This document shows positions 44,805-55,413 of a DNA stretch of 64,000 bases, piece after piece. A program made the translations under genes and the position numbers. The notes beneath the pieces were generated by a model. It searched no databases. It saw only the letters and a program-made list of their open reading frames with translations, and had not been told where the DNA came from. Numbering within the stretch: the first letter of the stretch is position 1; every line of letters starts with the position of its first letter. The DNA is from Aaosphaeria pasadenensis (lineage: Eukaryota > Ascomycota > Dothideomycetes > Pleosporales): assembly GCA_022813625.1 (NCBI GenBank), contig JAKLMB010000022.1, forward strand, positions 186,001-250,000. Reading direction: 5' to 3'.

Positions 44805-45260
44805 CGTGAAGGTCGTGCGAGGTGTGGTAGCGGCGGCTCTCGGGCTCTGCTGTGTCCAATGGCAAAGTACTCGGATCTGCGACGACGATGATCGGTTCTT
44901 CCGCGTCGATAGCGGACGATGCGCGGTGCTGGGGTTGGCAGGAGGTTGGTCGAAAGAGAGCTGTTGAAGTCGAAGTTCTGCACGGCGGTTCATCCCGAAA
45001 TCTCGCGCAAGGACTGGGCGAAGAACAGCCGAGGAATCGCCGGTGCCAGTACGTCCCTGCTTGGCGCGATTTTGTGGAGAGAGATTCAAACAAACAGTTG
45101 TACCTAATTCTTGACCACAGCTCTTTATTGTTTTCAGGATTTAAAGGTCTAGGGCTACCATTAACGTGTCACAGTCACCCCTCGACCCCGTTCTGCCTCG
45201 AGCCATACGAATACTTCAATCGAGTCGAAAAGGAGCTCCGCTCTCCAATATACCTCCGCA
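44805..45260. promoter_or_regulatory. Divergent promoter region, ATP synthase e / dynein IC
   Basis: 456 bp between divergent start codons, with one CCAAT at 44856-44860. No gene inside. Confidence 0.5.
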
Positions 45261-47492
45261 ATGGACAGCACCATACAGCAACGGCGAGATGAGATCCTTG
45301 CCAAAAAGGCCAAACTCGCAGAGTTGAAGCGGCAGCGCGAGCTTCGAAAGGAAGCCTCAGCGAGACAATCCCTAGCTGGCAGTCCCAGCCCAGACGTAAG
45401 CTATCCAATTTACATACTTCATAGGGATCTCACTAACCTGGACCCTTCCTGTGCAGATTGCCCAGCCCTCACCAAGCCGCTCCGACCAAAGACGCGACCT
45501 TGAATCTCTCATATCTGGCCTCGTCGGAGACAGGCCCTCCTCTACTCGCCCAGACTCTCCCGCTCAGCGAGTAACACGACCGCACTCGGTCATCAGTTCC
45601 GGACAATTAAGCAGTGACAATGAAGCACCAATACAGTACGTGCCAATCACAGGAGTCGACCAAGGAATGCAAACGCTTTCCATTGCGCCCCTTGCCACAG
45701 TCTTCGAATTCGATGCTGCACTCAAGCAACAAAAGGAACAGGAAGTGATCACGTACAGCAAAGGAGTACAGGCAAATATCGATGATTGGCAACCACAAAG
45801 GTCCAGGGGGGTAGGAGATAGTGATTCCGAGGGCGACCAGAGCCCCACCAGTTCACCTCGGAGCAAGAGATTAAGCCGCCGCCAAAAGGAGAGGGAAGAT
45901 GAGATTCGTGCCAACCTCAGGAAAGAGATCGAGGAGGAGCTTAAAGCGGTCCAGCAGCCAGCTCCTGAAGGTGGTGAAATTGATGGAAAAGAGAACTTCC
46001 CATTTAAGACGCTTTCGAATGAGGAGTTGAATGCTGTGGAGAATTCCGACGAATTTATCGGTTTCGTCGAAAGGAGCACCAAGGTGTTAGAGAGGGCATT
46101 GGATCAACAACTCGGATACGACATTCTGGCCGACTATGCGCTGGGTGGCGAGAACGTGGACGAGGAGGACGAAGGCTATGGCTCGAGTGGAGGCAAGAAG
46201 GGCAGGCGCGTAAAGGAAATCGCACAATTTTGGGATGAGCGATGGAGCAAAAAGAGGATGATATCAGATCTCGGATTCTCATCAAAGGTATGGATATTCG
46301 AACATATTACCGATATCAATTCTGAATACTCACAATTTCATAGTTCCCGGAGCTTGTCCTTGCATCCTATACTAAGAATCCCTCGGCGCCACACGACCCT
46401 GATGGCCTCATTCAGGTCTGGAATCTTCATATGCACGATCGGCCCGAGTACATTTTTCATGCGCAGTCCGACATCCTCACCGCAAAGTTTTCCCCATTCC
46501 ACCCTAATCTCATCATCGGTGGAGCATACTCAGGCCAAGTTTTGTTATGGGACACCCGCGCCAAGTCAGCACCAGTTCAGAAAACACCACTCACAGGGTC
46601 CGGTCATACTCATCCAGTCTACTCCTTGGACATTGTCGGGACCCAGAATGCAAACAACATCATCTCATGCTCGACGGATGGCGTTGTATGCGGCTGGACA
46701 GTCGACATGCTTTCCCAGCCACAAGAATTCCTCGAATTGACGTCTCCTCCACCAGCAAAGACAGAAGACATGGCCGTAACGAGCATTGCCTTCCCTCAGT
46801 CCGACCCAACTTACTTCCTCGCTGGTACAGAGGAGGGCTCTATCTACCCCTGCCATCGTTACGACCGCGCCGGAGCAAAGGCGGGTGTCGATAGCAGAGT
46901 GAAGTATTCTGGACACGCAGCCCCCGTCATGAGCTTAGATTTCCACCCTGCTAAAGGACAGATCGATCTCGGAGATCTTGTGTTGTCCGCCAGTGTCGAC
47001 TGGAGTGTCAAGCTCTGGAAGGTGCGCCCCCCAGCAGCGACGGGTCCGGCCAATGCTGCTGCGCCAGGTGCGACGCAAGTGGTTTCCCCGATCCTTGATA
47101 TTGCGAGGGAGGACCTTGTCTATGACGTTCGTTGGTCACCCGTGAAGCCGTCCGTCTTTGCGCTTGTTGATGGCGCCGGAAGCCTCGAGGTATGGGACAT
47201 CAACGTCGATGTGGAGGTACCTGTGCAAAAAGTCTCACCTAGCGATAACAAACGCGGTGCCTTTGCCACCATGCCAAGTGGCTTGGGATACATGAATAGA
47301 AGCCTCAACAAATTGGCATGGGAGAGGAACGAAGGCAAGAGAGTCGCTGTTGGTGGCATGGACGGCGTAGTCACAGTATTTGAGGTCGGCCAGGATCTCG
47401 GTGGTGTGGAGACAAGGAGCGAAGAATGGAGCGGAGTCAAGAGGCTCGTCTCAAGACTCGAAGGCGTTGGCGAAGGGATCAATGGGAAATAG
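45261..47492 (+). CDS. PAC11: Cytoplasmic dynein 1 intermediate chain
   Basis: WD40 subunit that links the dynein heavy chain to light chains and dynactin, needed for nuclear migration and early endosome transport in hyphae. Three exons (45261-45395, 45457-46287, 46344-47492), phase 0 introns, give 704 aa. Residues about 1-36 form a charged single helix or coiled coil (QQRRDEILAKKAKLAELKRQ), the dynactin p150/NudE-binding part. A disordered Ser/Pro region follows, then ITYSKGVQANIDDW, which sits where light-chain LC8 binds. Another helix (RRQKEREDEIRANLRKEIEE) and a short light-chain region come before the C-terminal WD40 propeller (about 325-690), with repeats such as GGAYSGQVLLWDTRAKSA, ISCSTDGVVCGWTVD, LSASVDWSVKLWKV and LVDGAGSLEVWDI. 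Confidence 0.94.
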
Positions 47493-47844
47493 ATCTCCCA
47501 TTTATCGATTAGCTAGCGAAAGAGGGAGGCATCTTTTAAGGAGGGAAGGTTTTGAAGCCATGTGAGCGCTCGATTACGGCGAGATGCGCATCATTTTATT
47601 GGAGTTGTGGATACATCGCGGCATACCCCCTTATGTACGTTTAATATGTTTGTTTATTGAGAAGATGCGCTGGACAGGTCTTGCCGCCAGTACTGTCCTG
47701 ATTATCGTTCTCTTCCAAAACAAATCAAGACTTCTTGTCCATGATATTCATCTTTCCGTAAACCAACCTTCCCATATGACCCCACACCAAATATCACGCC
47801 CTAAAACATTACAACAACACACACTCATCCCATGGTCCAACCAA
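47493..47844. other. Intergenic between convergent genes
   Basis: 352 bp of 3' flank; no feature seen. Confidence 0.6.
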
Positions 47845-48373
47845 CTAATTCAACACCGCCACGGCGCCAATGGCGCCAGCAATCAATCCAACAACGCCCA
47901 CATTTCGATACACAATCGGCGCCGCCCCGGGACTCTCACTCGGTATGGAGATGGAGAACGTCGAAGACGCGTTACCCGTCACTCCAGCCGTTGTCGTCGA
48001 ATTGATCTATCAATCATTAGTAAACATCCCTCCCTCCCATTTTTCCTCTCTTCCACCAAGCCAACACATCAGAGGAGACTAAAAAGAGAGAAATCAAACG
48101 AACCTGCAACGACACAGACACCGTCCCCGATGTCACCACAGGGGTCGAGGACACGGCTTCACCGCTAGTAATACCACTCAATTCGTCGGAAGGCGAAGGA
48201 GAAGGAGAAGGCGGTACGATGGTCGGAGTGACGGAGTCTTGCAATGTCGGTGCGGTGGCAGGTGGCACGGGACTTGGACCGTCGACTGTGAAGGGCTCGC
48301 CCCATGATGACGTGGTTTGCGAGTTGGCGAGAGTGAGGAGGAGGGAGAGAGAGAGGGATATGGGGAGGAGCAT
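47845..48373 (-). CDS. Small secreted Ser/Thr/Pro-rich protein, probable GPI anchor
   Basis: Two exons (48373-48104 and 48006-47845; phase 0) give 143 aa. The signal peptide is MLLPISLSLSLLLTLANSQ. The mature part is almost entirely Ser/Thr/Pro with no cysteine (VDGPSPVPPATAPTLQDS, IVPPSPSPSPSDELSG) and should be heavily O-glycosylated. Two sequons (NST, NAS) follow the intron. The C terminus NVGVVGLIAGAIGAVAVLN is a hydrophobic tail after a small-residue region, fitting a GPI signal. No catalytic domain is visible, so a structural wall or membrane mucin-like role is likely. The frame runs upstream of the chosen ATG only through a TTG codon. Splicing is essential: without it the frame ends shortly after the first exon and the hydrophobic tail is lost. 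Confidence 0.78.
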
Positions 48374-49531
48374 GGTGAATTGTTGTTCGATTGGTGAATA
48401 TTGCCTGGGGCCTGAGAGACTTGGGAAGTGGACGTTCAGTTCGTTGATTCTCCGTATCTTTTGGCGATGGAATGTGTCTCCCAGTCGGATAGTCCGTGTC
48501 GTCGAGGTCAAGATCGATCAAGATAGACGAACGTTTATTAGATTCCTGTGTATCGATATCTCCAAGTTCCAATGTCGTACTTTTGCCCGTATATCTGTGT
48601 CTCCCAGAAATGCTAAGCCAATTAAACCACCAACGATATTTATAAAGTCAAGGGAGAAAAGGTAGGAATAATGGCAAAAGAAAACTTGGAACTCCAGTAT
48701 TTATTCAGATACTCCTCGTCTATACAGCGCCACTCAAACGCGCGTATGATGTATGCACCTAAATCCAAGTAACTATGGAAACCCAAGCACAACGTACGAC
48801 GAGCCATCGTCCGCAACGATCGACATGCATGCGAGTGCCAACCATAGCAACCTCAAAGGTACTACGTCGTGAGCTGCCACGACTGAAACACTTGCGTATG
48901 CCATTGCTATGGTTGGCGGGTTATGTGTTGATCCGGGGGGAGGTGAGCGTAGGGTGGGTTTCGGGTCTCCTCACACCGAAGCCCGGGCATGCATCGTGAT
49001 GTACACAGTGCACACAACGAGTCGAAGACGCATATTGAGACACTTCAAGTGGGTCTATTGATGTTTCTGTGCTTCTCATGCTATTGGGACTGGACGGTGG
49101 TTATTTGGTTGCGTTGATGATGCGGAGTTGTTCACCAGCTATGCATGTGTAACGAGCCATACTCATGCATCTAAACGAACATATCTTCCCAATGAGCAAG
49201 GTGCACATGCAGATTTGGATACGCTATAGAATATATTTGAGCGTTCTGGTTCTACTTTCGTTTGGATCTTGTTTAAGTAAACAAAGTAGTCGTAAGCAAC
49301 AATCAGATAGTCCACCCTTCACGTGTCATGCCGATCATCTATGCTATCCTCAACACCCTGTCCAGGCTGACTTTGGACCCGACCTCGTATTGTCGCATTT
49401 ACCACTGGCAGCGAGCTATTTGTATGTTGGCATCGTGACTGCTGATCCCATATGCTCGTGCCTGGTCATTGTTCAGGCTTGCTATTGCAGTGACCGTGAG
49501 GTCGAAACACCACACGTTCTCGATAACCACT
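48374..49531. other. Gene-free stretch downstream of MMS19
   Basis: Contains the small secreted protein's promoter and the 3' flank of MMS19. The plus frame at 49165-49584 overlaps the MMS19 3' end and is not protein-like. Confidence 0.6.
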
Positions 49532-52500
49532 TCAGTCGTCATCTCCTACTTCATCAACTAGTAGCCATGCATTTCTACACTTGACGGCCGCATACCGAAC
49601 CTCGCGCTTGCTATCGTCCAAAGCGGCTGTCAGCTTCTTGACGACCTGCCGTCTATATGGCAACACAATGTCTACCCTGAACTGTGTGGGAAGAGATTCA
49701 AGACCTCGCAATGCCGCTGCCCGTACCCTTGGGGGAGTTGTGGGTGTCGCCCCATTCCTTTTTCCTGAAATTGTCGAGTTATCAAGTAAACGATTGATCA
49801 AGCTGCCTGTATGCTGCTCCAGGGTAATGGGTCGTTCCTTAAGTATTGAAGTAAGCGTAGCGATCGCAGCTTCCTTAACCAGGTCCTCGCCCTTCAGATC
49901 AAGGCTTTGAAGGAGTGGCAGGACCAACTGTGCGACCTCTTCGACAACGATCTCGAACGGCATCCACCTGAGTATTCCGCTTAGGGCGATGAGATAGTTC
50001 GGCTTCGTATCCAGAGTGGCATCCTTGAATGCTTGCGTGATGCTCGGCACAAGCAAAGCAAAAGTCTTTTGCTTGTGCAGCCCGGAGATCTGGCAGTAAT
50101 TCGCTTTGGCGAGAAGATCATCTGGTTGGAGAAGTGTTGTGAACCCATGTGCCACCATGCTACCATATGTTGGATGCGATAGGAAGGAGAGTAGGCGAGG
50201 ATATAATTTCGATAGTGCAGTGCTATTCCGTAGCACTAGAGCCTTCAGGCAGGCGAAGGTGATTCTGATTCTTGAAGCATCTAGTTTCTCGATGTTGAAC
50301 AGATCGACAGGGGAGTCGATAAGTGGATCCATACATGTTTTGAGGCCCGGCGTGGTGATGTATTTGTTAATTAGTAGGGATATCTGCCTTAAAGAAGCAG
50401 AGCGCACAGGTCCTGACAGGTTCGGTTGCTGAGAGAAATCCACGAGAGACGAGATCAAAAGATCGACCTCGCAGGGTAACGCGGTCTCTCTGCGGAATGA
50501 AGCCAAGAGATGCGTGGAGACGATCATTGTCCTTGACTGCTCAATTGTGGGAGTTTTGCTGAATGGTGGCAGTTCATTCTGTGGTGTGCCTCTGAACAAA
50601 GTGTACAACTCCTTGGAAGTTTGATTTTGCTGCTCCACTGATTGCGATCTGATAATGATCCCGCAAATGCGGCCCACTAGGTCCAGGGTCTTATCCTCAT
50701 CAAAGGCTTTTGGATGTGTTACATCTGGACTCGCTGTGCGTTCGAGTAGGGGAAGAACGATATCCTGATAATAGGGAGATGTTTCTGGGCTTTCCTCAAG
50801 TTTGGACGATCCTCGGTTGAGAGCATAGAGCATCGCGGAGAGCAGTGCAACAATGTAGGCTGACGAGGCACCTTGTGCGACAGCCGCACTGAATTTGTTC
50901 TTCAGGCGTAGAATGACAGTGTCAAAAACCTTCTCCTCGCCGGCAAGCTTTGCAAAAGCCTCTAGAACTTGGATATAGGTTGCATCTTGACCGTTGTCGG
51001 AATCAGGAAGTTTGGCCAAGAACGCGGGGAAGGCTTTGTCGATGACCACTTGGGGTTTCTGGTGCGCGATCTCCACCAGTCCATTGGTTGCAGCATCCTT
51101 GACCTCATCTTTGCCATATGCCTCCTCTTGGATGATGATTGTATGGAATAACTGAATGATCCGTCCGATATCTTCGTCGGTGAGTAATTGGCGGGTTTTG
51201 GAGAGTTGCAGTAAGCCATCTAAGCACACGAGGCGGAAGGATACCTCTTTGATAGGAGCATTCTCGAGGCCTGTGAGCATGATTTCCAGAGCTTGCTCTC
51301 GGAATTGAGCAAGCGCATTGGGTGGGGGTTGCTCCCCTGCTCCACCGATTGACCGCCAGTCGCCGTACACATCAATGTTTGCGCTGATAAGTTGGACGAG
51401 GACTTCCAATAATCCTCGCTTCTTGGCCATCGTATCGGCTGTCTGAAAGAGCAGGAATAGATTCGGAAGGATACCGGCTAAGAGAGTATTAGTGACATCA
51501 GCAGAAACATCTGCGATTTTGTTTAATATCCGCGCCGATGCCTGTGATTGCTTCGTTGGGGCATCTTCAAGATGCTCGTTGCATTCTTTGATTATGGGCC
51601 GAAGGTATGCGTTCAATGGACCACTTGTTCCTTGCGAAAGTGTGCGCGCGATCGCAGCAAGTCCGACGAGTGCCTCTTCGGCTAGATCCTCCTCTTGTAC
51701 GTTGAGAATTTCGAACTTAAGTGCATCCCAAAGTGTGATTGAGTACAGCGAGATAGTCCTCGGTCCGTATTCGGTGACAGCCGCTGTGATGGTCTGAAGA
51801 ACATCACGCTTCGTGTTCATAGATGTTGAGTCCAGCTTGTCCAACAAGGAAGGAAATGCGTAAGGTGCAAAGTCTGCTGTTGATGATATACAGTCCCGTA
51901 GACGATCTTTTAGATCTTGTGCCGTGATACCGTAGGGGTCGTCCGGAGGTGGTCTGAATGTGATGGGGAAGTAATTGAACACCGCGTCGAAAAGCTGTTG
52001 GGCATCTGCACCTATCTGCCATTCTGTCATGGGAACCTTAAGAATCGAAAATACGACCATGAGATTTCGGGGGTCCTTCTCTCCATCGAAATATAGAATG
52101 AAACGCGAAAGGAAGTCGGGAGTTTCGTCGTGGTGTACCCTCAACGCGTCTCTGTACTTGGCAATCAGGGTGTCAATCAAGTGTAGGACGGGGTATCGCT
52201 CGCTTTGCTGCTTGTACTGGCGGAGAGGGTGTGTGTGAGTGAGGAATCTGTTGGTTCTTAGCACTCAATGTGTCTTGCCAGCCTGGTGTATTCGAACATA
52301 CGCTTCCAAGATTGCAACAACGCGGTCTTGATCCCACTTGCCCCGTTCTTCGAGTGCGGACAATGCCTTTGCGCAAAAGCCCAAGCCCTCACTGTCCTCG
52401 ATTCTGGATAGTACGAAGTCGCACAGCAAGTTCCCTACAATATCTCAGTTCCATGCTTCCTTGTTCAATAGATGTGGTTTATGCAATCCTAACCGTTTGG

Positions 52501-52889
52501 GAGAGGCACGTACGTTGTTGGAGGGATAAGACCTTCTGTGGGACCGACGATAAGACTTCGGCGAGGTAAGACATGGCTGTATTTCTCAAGTGTTAGCAGT
52601 CCGTCTCTAAACCTTCAAGAACATGTTAGAGAACATACCTCTTGACCTGGTAGTACCATCCTCGCTGTTGAAAAACTCCCCAAGCTCCTCAATGAGTCTC
52701 AAGAGCTTCAAATCATTATTTTGTAGCCCTGTTTTCCAATTAATACATGCTGATTTGCGACAAAAGGTTCACCCTCAGCATCGAGAGGTCGAGGTATATC
52801 GTACGTGTGGCAGAGCGTTGAGCCGTCGCCGTCGCTTCCTTCCTATTCTTATCGAAGTCCAGCAGGTATTGCTGAATGTCTGTTGACAT
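49532..52889 (-). CDS. MET18: MMS19/Met18, cytosolic Fe-S targeting factor (HEAT repeats)
   Basis: Component of the CIA targeting complex that hands Fe-S clusters to DNA polymerases, helicases such as XPD, and primase. Five exons on the minus strand (52889-52805, 52728-52639, 52576-52514, 52434-52302, 52247-49532) give 1028 aa, the normal length. The first four short exons encode MSTDIQQYLLDFDKNRKEAT, LQNNDLKLLRLIEELGEFFN, AMSYLAEVLSSVPQKVLSLQ and DFVLSRIEDSEGLGFCAKAL, which form the first helical repeats. The long exon contains the N-terminal MMS19 domain (FDGEKDPRNLMVVFSILK, FDAVFNYFPITFRPPPDDP) and the C-terminal HEAT repeats near the end (LVKEAAIATLTSILKERP, LPYRRQVVKKLTAALDDSKR, EVRYAAVKCRNAW). 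Divergent from MTD1. Confidence 0.93.
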
Positions 52890-53562
52890 GTTTGCTTGAT
52901 TGATAGATCTCCACCCGCACCGCACCGCGCACTAATAGCTACCGAATGAACCGTGAGGGGGTTTGCTCGAGGATGCGGTTTGGGGGAATTTTGTGCGATC
53001 AGATATGAGCAGGGTTGGCGGCGGGGGAGATATGGCAGGCTAGGTGCTCGTAGTGGATGTCTGGCCGGGAAAGACAGTGAGGAGGCATAGACGGGTGGTA
53101 GTATAATAGTTGTAGTAGGATTATAACAGCGGCGGTTGTGGTGGTTGTGGTGGTGGTGTTGTGTAGATAATCATTAGTATTCCTCCGATCTGCCTCGCAC
53201 GCCAGAATCCATGGAAGGCAGTCGGAGGGGTGGTATTTTGGTGGGTATGACGCCGCGGAAACGGTTGGATGCTGATTGGCCCGAGATCGGAGGTGGGGCC
53301 TGGTGCGCCATACGAAAAAGTTTAAGAGAGCGGGATTGGCGGGGCACATGAAAGATATGTCAAGAGGATCCAATTAATTAATTCATGTCTTTTTTCCTTT
53401 TCTTTAGGTTCTGATTCAGAGGCTCTCCTTTGCTATATAATTGGAACATATCCGATCAGAAAGCCACAGTGCTCCCATCCTATTCCACTCGTCAATCGTG
53501 ACCGTGACGAACCACTCACCTTCCGTCTACCTACACACAACCTGCGAAACACATCCACCGCA
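52890..53562. promoter_or_regulatory. MMS19/MTD1 divergent promoter region
   Basis: 673 bp between divergent start codons. Includes a GTGGTTGTGG run near 53130-53160 and a TATA box on the MTD1 side. Confidence 0.5.
53434..53440 (+). promoter_or_regulatory. TATA box of MTD1
   Basis: TATATAA, 123-129 bp upstream of the MTD1 start codon, in the position expected for a fungal core promoter. Confidence 0.5.
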
Positions 53563-54736
53563 ATGGCCGACGACAAACCCAATTGCAAAGTTGTCCTCGC
53601 CAACAACATCGCCAAAGGCCTCCTCGAAGAGGTCCACGAGGGTCTGAAAAAGATCAATCGGAAACCCCTCCTCGTTGGCTTCCTCTCCTCCGCCGATCCC
53701 GCCGCGCGCGTCTATGCAGAATGGACGGGCAAGACTTGCAATGAAAAGTGAGCATGCGCACATTCCTGTTTTACTATCTTCTCTAGGGAAACAAAGATAA
53801 AGACAAAGGATATGAGGGAGGAGCCATAGAAGAGAGAAGAAGTGAAGAGCGCAACATGGCTGATTACAAAACAGTGGCTTTGCCTTCGAGCTCCGCGAAG
53901 TTGACCGCGATGCCCTAGAAGACGCCCTCATCGACGCGAACAATGACGCCTCGGTCGACGGCATAATAGTTTACTACCCAATCTTCAACAACCGCCAGGA
54001 CCAATACCTGCAACAGATTGTGTCCATCGACAAGGACGTTGAGGGTCTCTCCCATCAGTACATCTTCAACATGTACCAGAACGTCCGATTCCTTGACCCG
54101 GCCAGCACCAAGAAATCCATCCTGCCGTGCACACCGCTCGCTGTTATCAAGATCCTCGAGTATTTGAGGATTTACAACACAATTCTGCCGTATGGAAACA
54201 GGCTCCATGGCAGGACGATCACAGTGATCAATAGGAGTGAAGTCGTAGGAAGGCCGCTTGCAGCGCTGCTTGCGAATGACGGAGCTTGCGTCTATAGCGT
54301 TGATGTCAATGATGTTCAGCAGTTCCATCGTGGTGAGGGTTTGCGTAAGAGGCGCCACGAGGTGGAGGAGAAGCCCGGATGGACACTGGAGAACGCCTTG
54401 CCCCTGAGCGATGTGGTCATTAGTGGTGTGCCGGGAGATAAGTACAAGGTCCCGTTGCATCTTTTGAGACCAGGTGCCGTGTGTATCAACTTCTCGAGCG
54501 AGAGGAACTTCAGCCCCGAGGTCAAGGAGAAGGCTAGTATCTATGTGCCCGCCATCGGCAAGGTGACCATCGTCGTTCTGCTGAGAAATTTATTGGTAAG
54601 TATACTCACCCTGTACTTCTTATTAAGTGCGGCATGCTAATAGATGGCACAGCGAATCGTTCAGAATAAGCTCGAGGCGGAAGCTCAATCTGCTAAGCAA
54701 ACCGAGGAGGCTGCTGTTCCGCAGATTGCCTCCTGA
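53563..54736 (+). CDS. MTD1: NAD-dependent 5,10-methylenetetrahydrofolate dehydrogenase
   Basis: Cytosolic one-carbon enzyme that oxidises 5,10-methylene-THF to 5,10-methenyl-THF with NAD+, feeding purine synthesis. Three exons (53563-53747, 53875-54595, 54653-54736) give 329 aa. The N-terminal folate domain has NCKVVLANNIAKGLLEEVHE, KPLLVGFLSSADPAARVYAE and DGIIVYYPIFNNRQDQYLQQ. The Rossmann part holds LPCTPLAVIKILEYL and GRTITVINRSEVVGRPLAAL, the cofactor loop of the FolD/MTD superfamily, then SDVVISGVPGDKYKVPLHLL. The sequence fits the monofunctional NAD type of yeast Mtd1 and not the trifunctional C1-THF synthase. Intron 1 removes a stop (AA|GTGA) and is phase 2. Exon 3 encodes a Gln/Glu/Ala-rich tail. 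Confidence 0.93.
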
Positions 54737-55413
54737 AAAGAACTTACCTCCAATTCATTATGTACCCAAACGTGACTTTGATACCCTTAGATAGAAGAAA
54801 AGAATTTGCTTTGAGATAAGATGAAAAAAGGCTATAGCCTCGATAGGGTTGATGACAATGTCACTTCACAAGACATACTTCGTGCTAGTCATTCAACATA
54901 GTGTCATGGAGAGGTTGATTTGCGTCTTGAATGCAACACAATCATCTATTCGCAACGTTAAAGCAAGGATCCACTTCAATTGAAGGACGTATTGGATATA
55001 TTGCGGGATACTGCGAAATAAGGACGTTGGGAAATCGACAGAGGGGCCCGCTCATAGAAAAGAAAACGAATCCCGAGAATATTGCTAGACGCCTGCGATG
55101 GGTCCATCCAACAATGAACCTAGCAGCAATAAGGGCACAGGAAGTAAAGTGAAGCCTGCGCAACTTCAACGGGCATTCCATGTAAATGCTGCAAAGGAGC
55201 CTCCCAAGAATTCCAACGCCGGGCATCTCTTCATAGCAGGTCGGTACAAGTACAGCATTAAATAAACGCCTTTCATAGGAAAAAAAAGTATGAGAAAACG
55301 TGGGTATGATTGAAAACAAAATGACAACAAAAGAAAAACGGACTAGACAAGTGCAATGTCTTCATTATTACCCAACAGCGTTGAATGAGCTGTTGAGATC
55401 CAGTAAGGTGTAT
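54737..55413. other. Intergenic between convergent MTD1 and the F-box gene
   Basis: 3' flanks; no gene seen. The minus frame at 54942-55319 lacks protein features. Confidence 0.6.

Noticed and set aside
47859..47873. GGCGCC-AAT-GGCGCC inverted repeat
   Set aside because: Falls in the coding end of the small GPI-type protein and is explained by repeated Gly/Ala codons.
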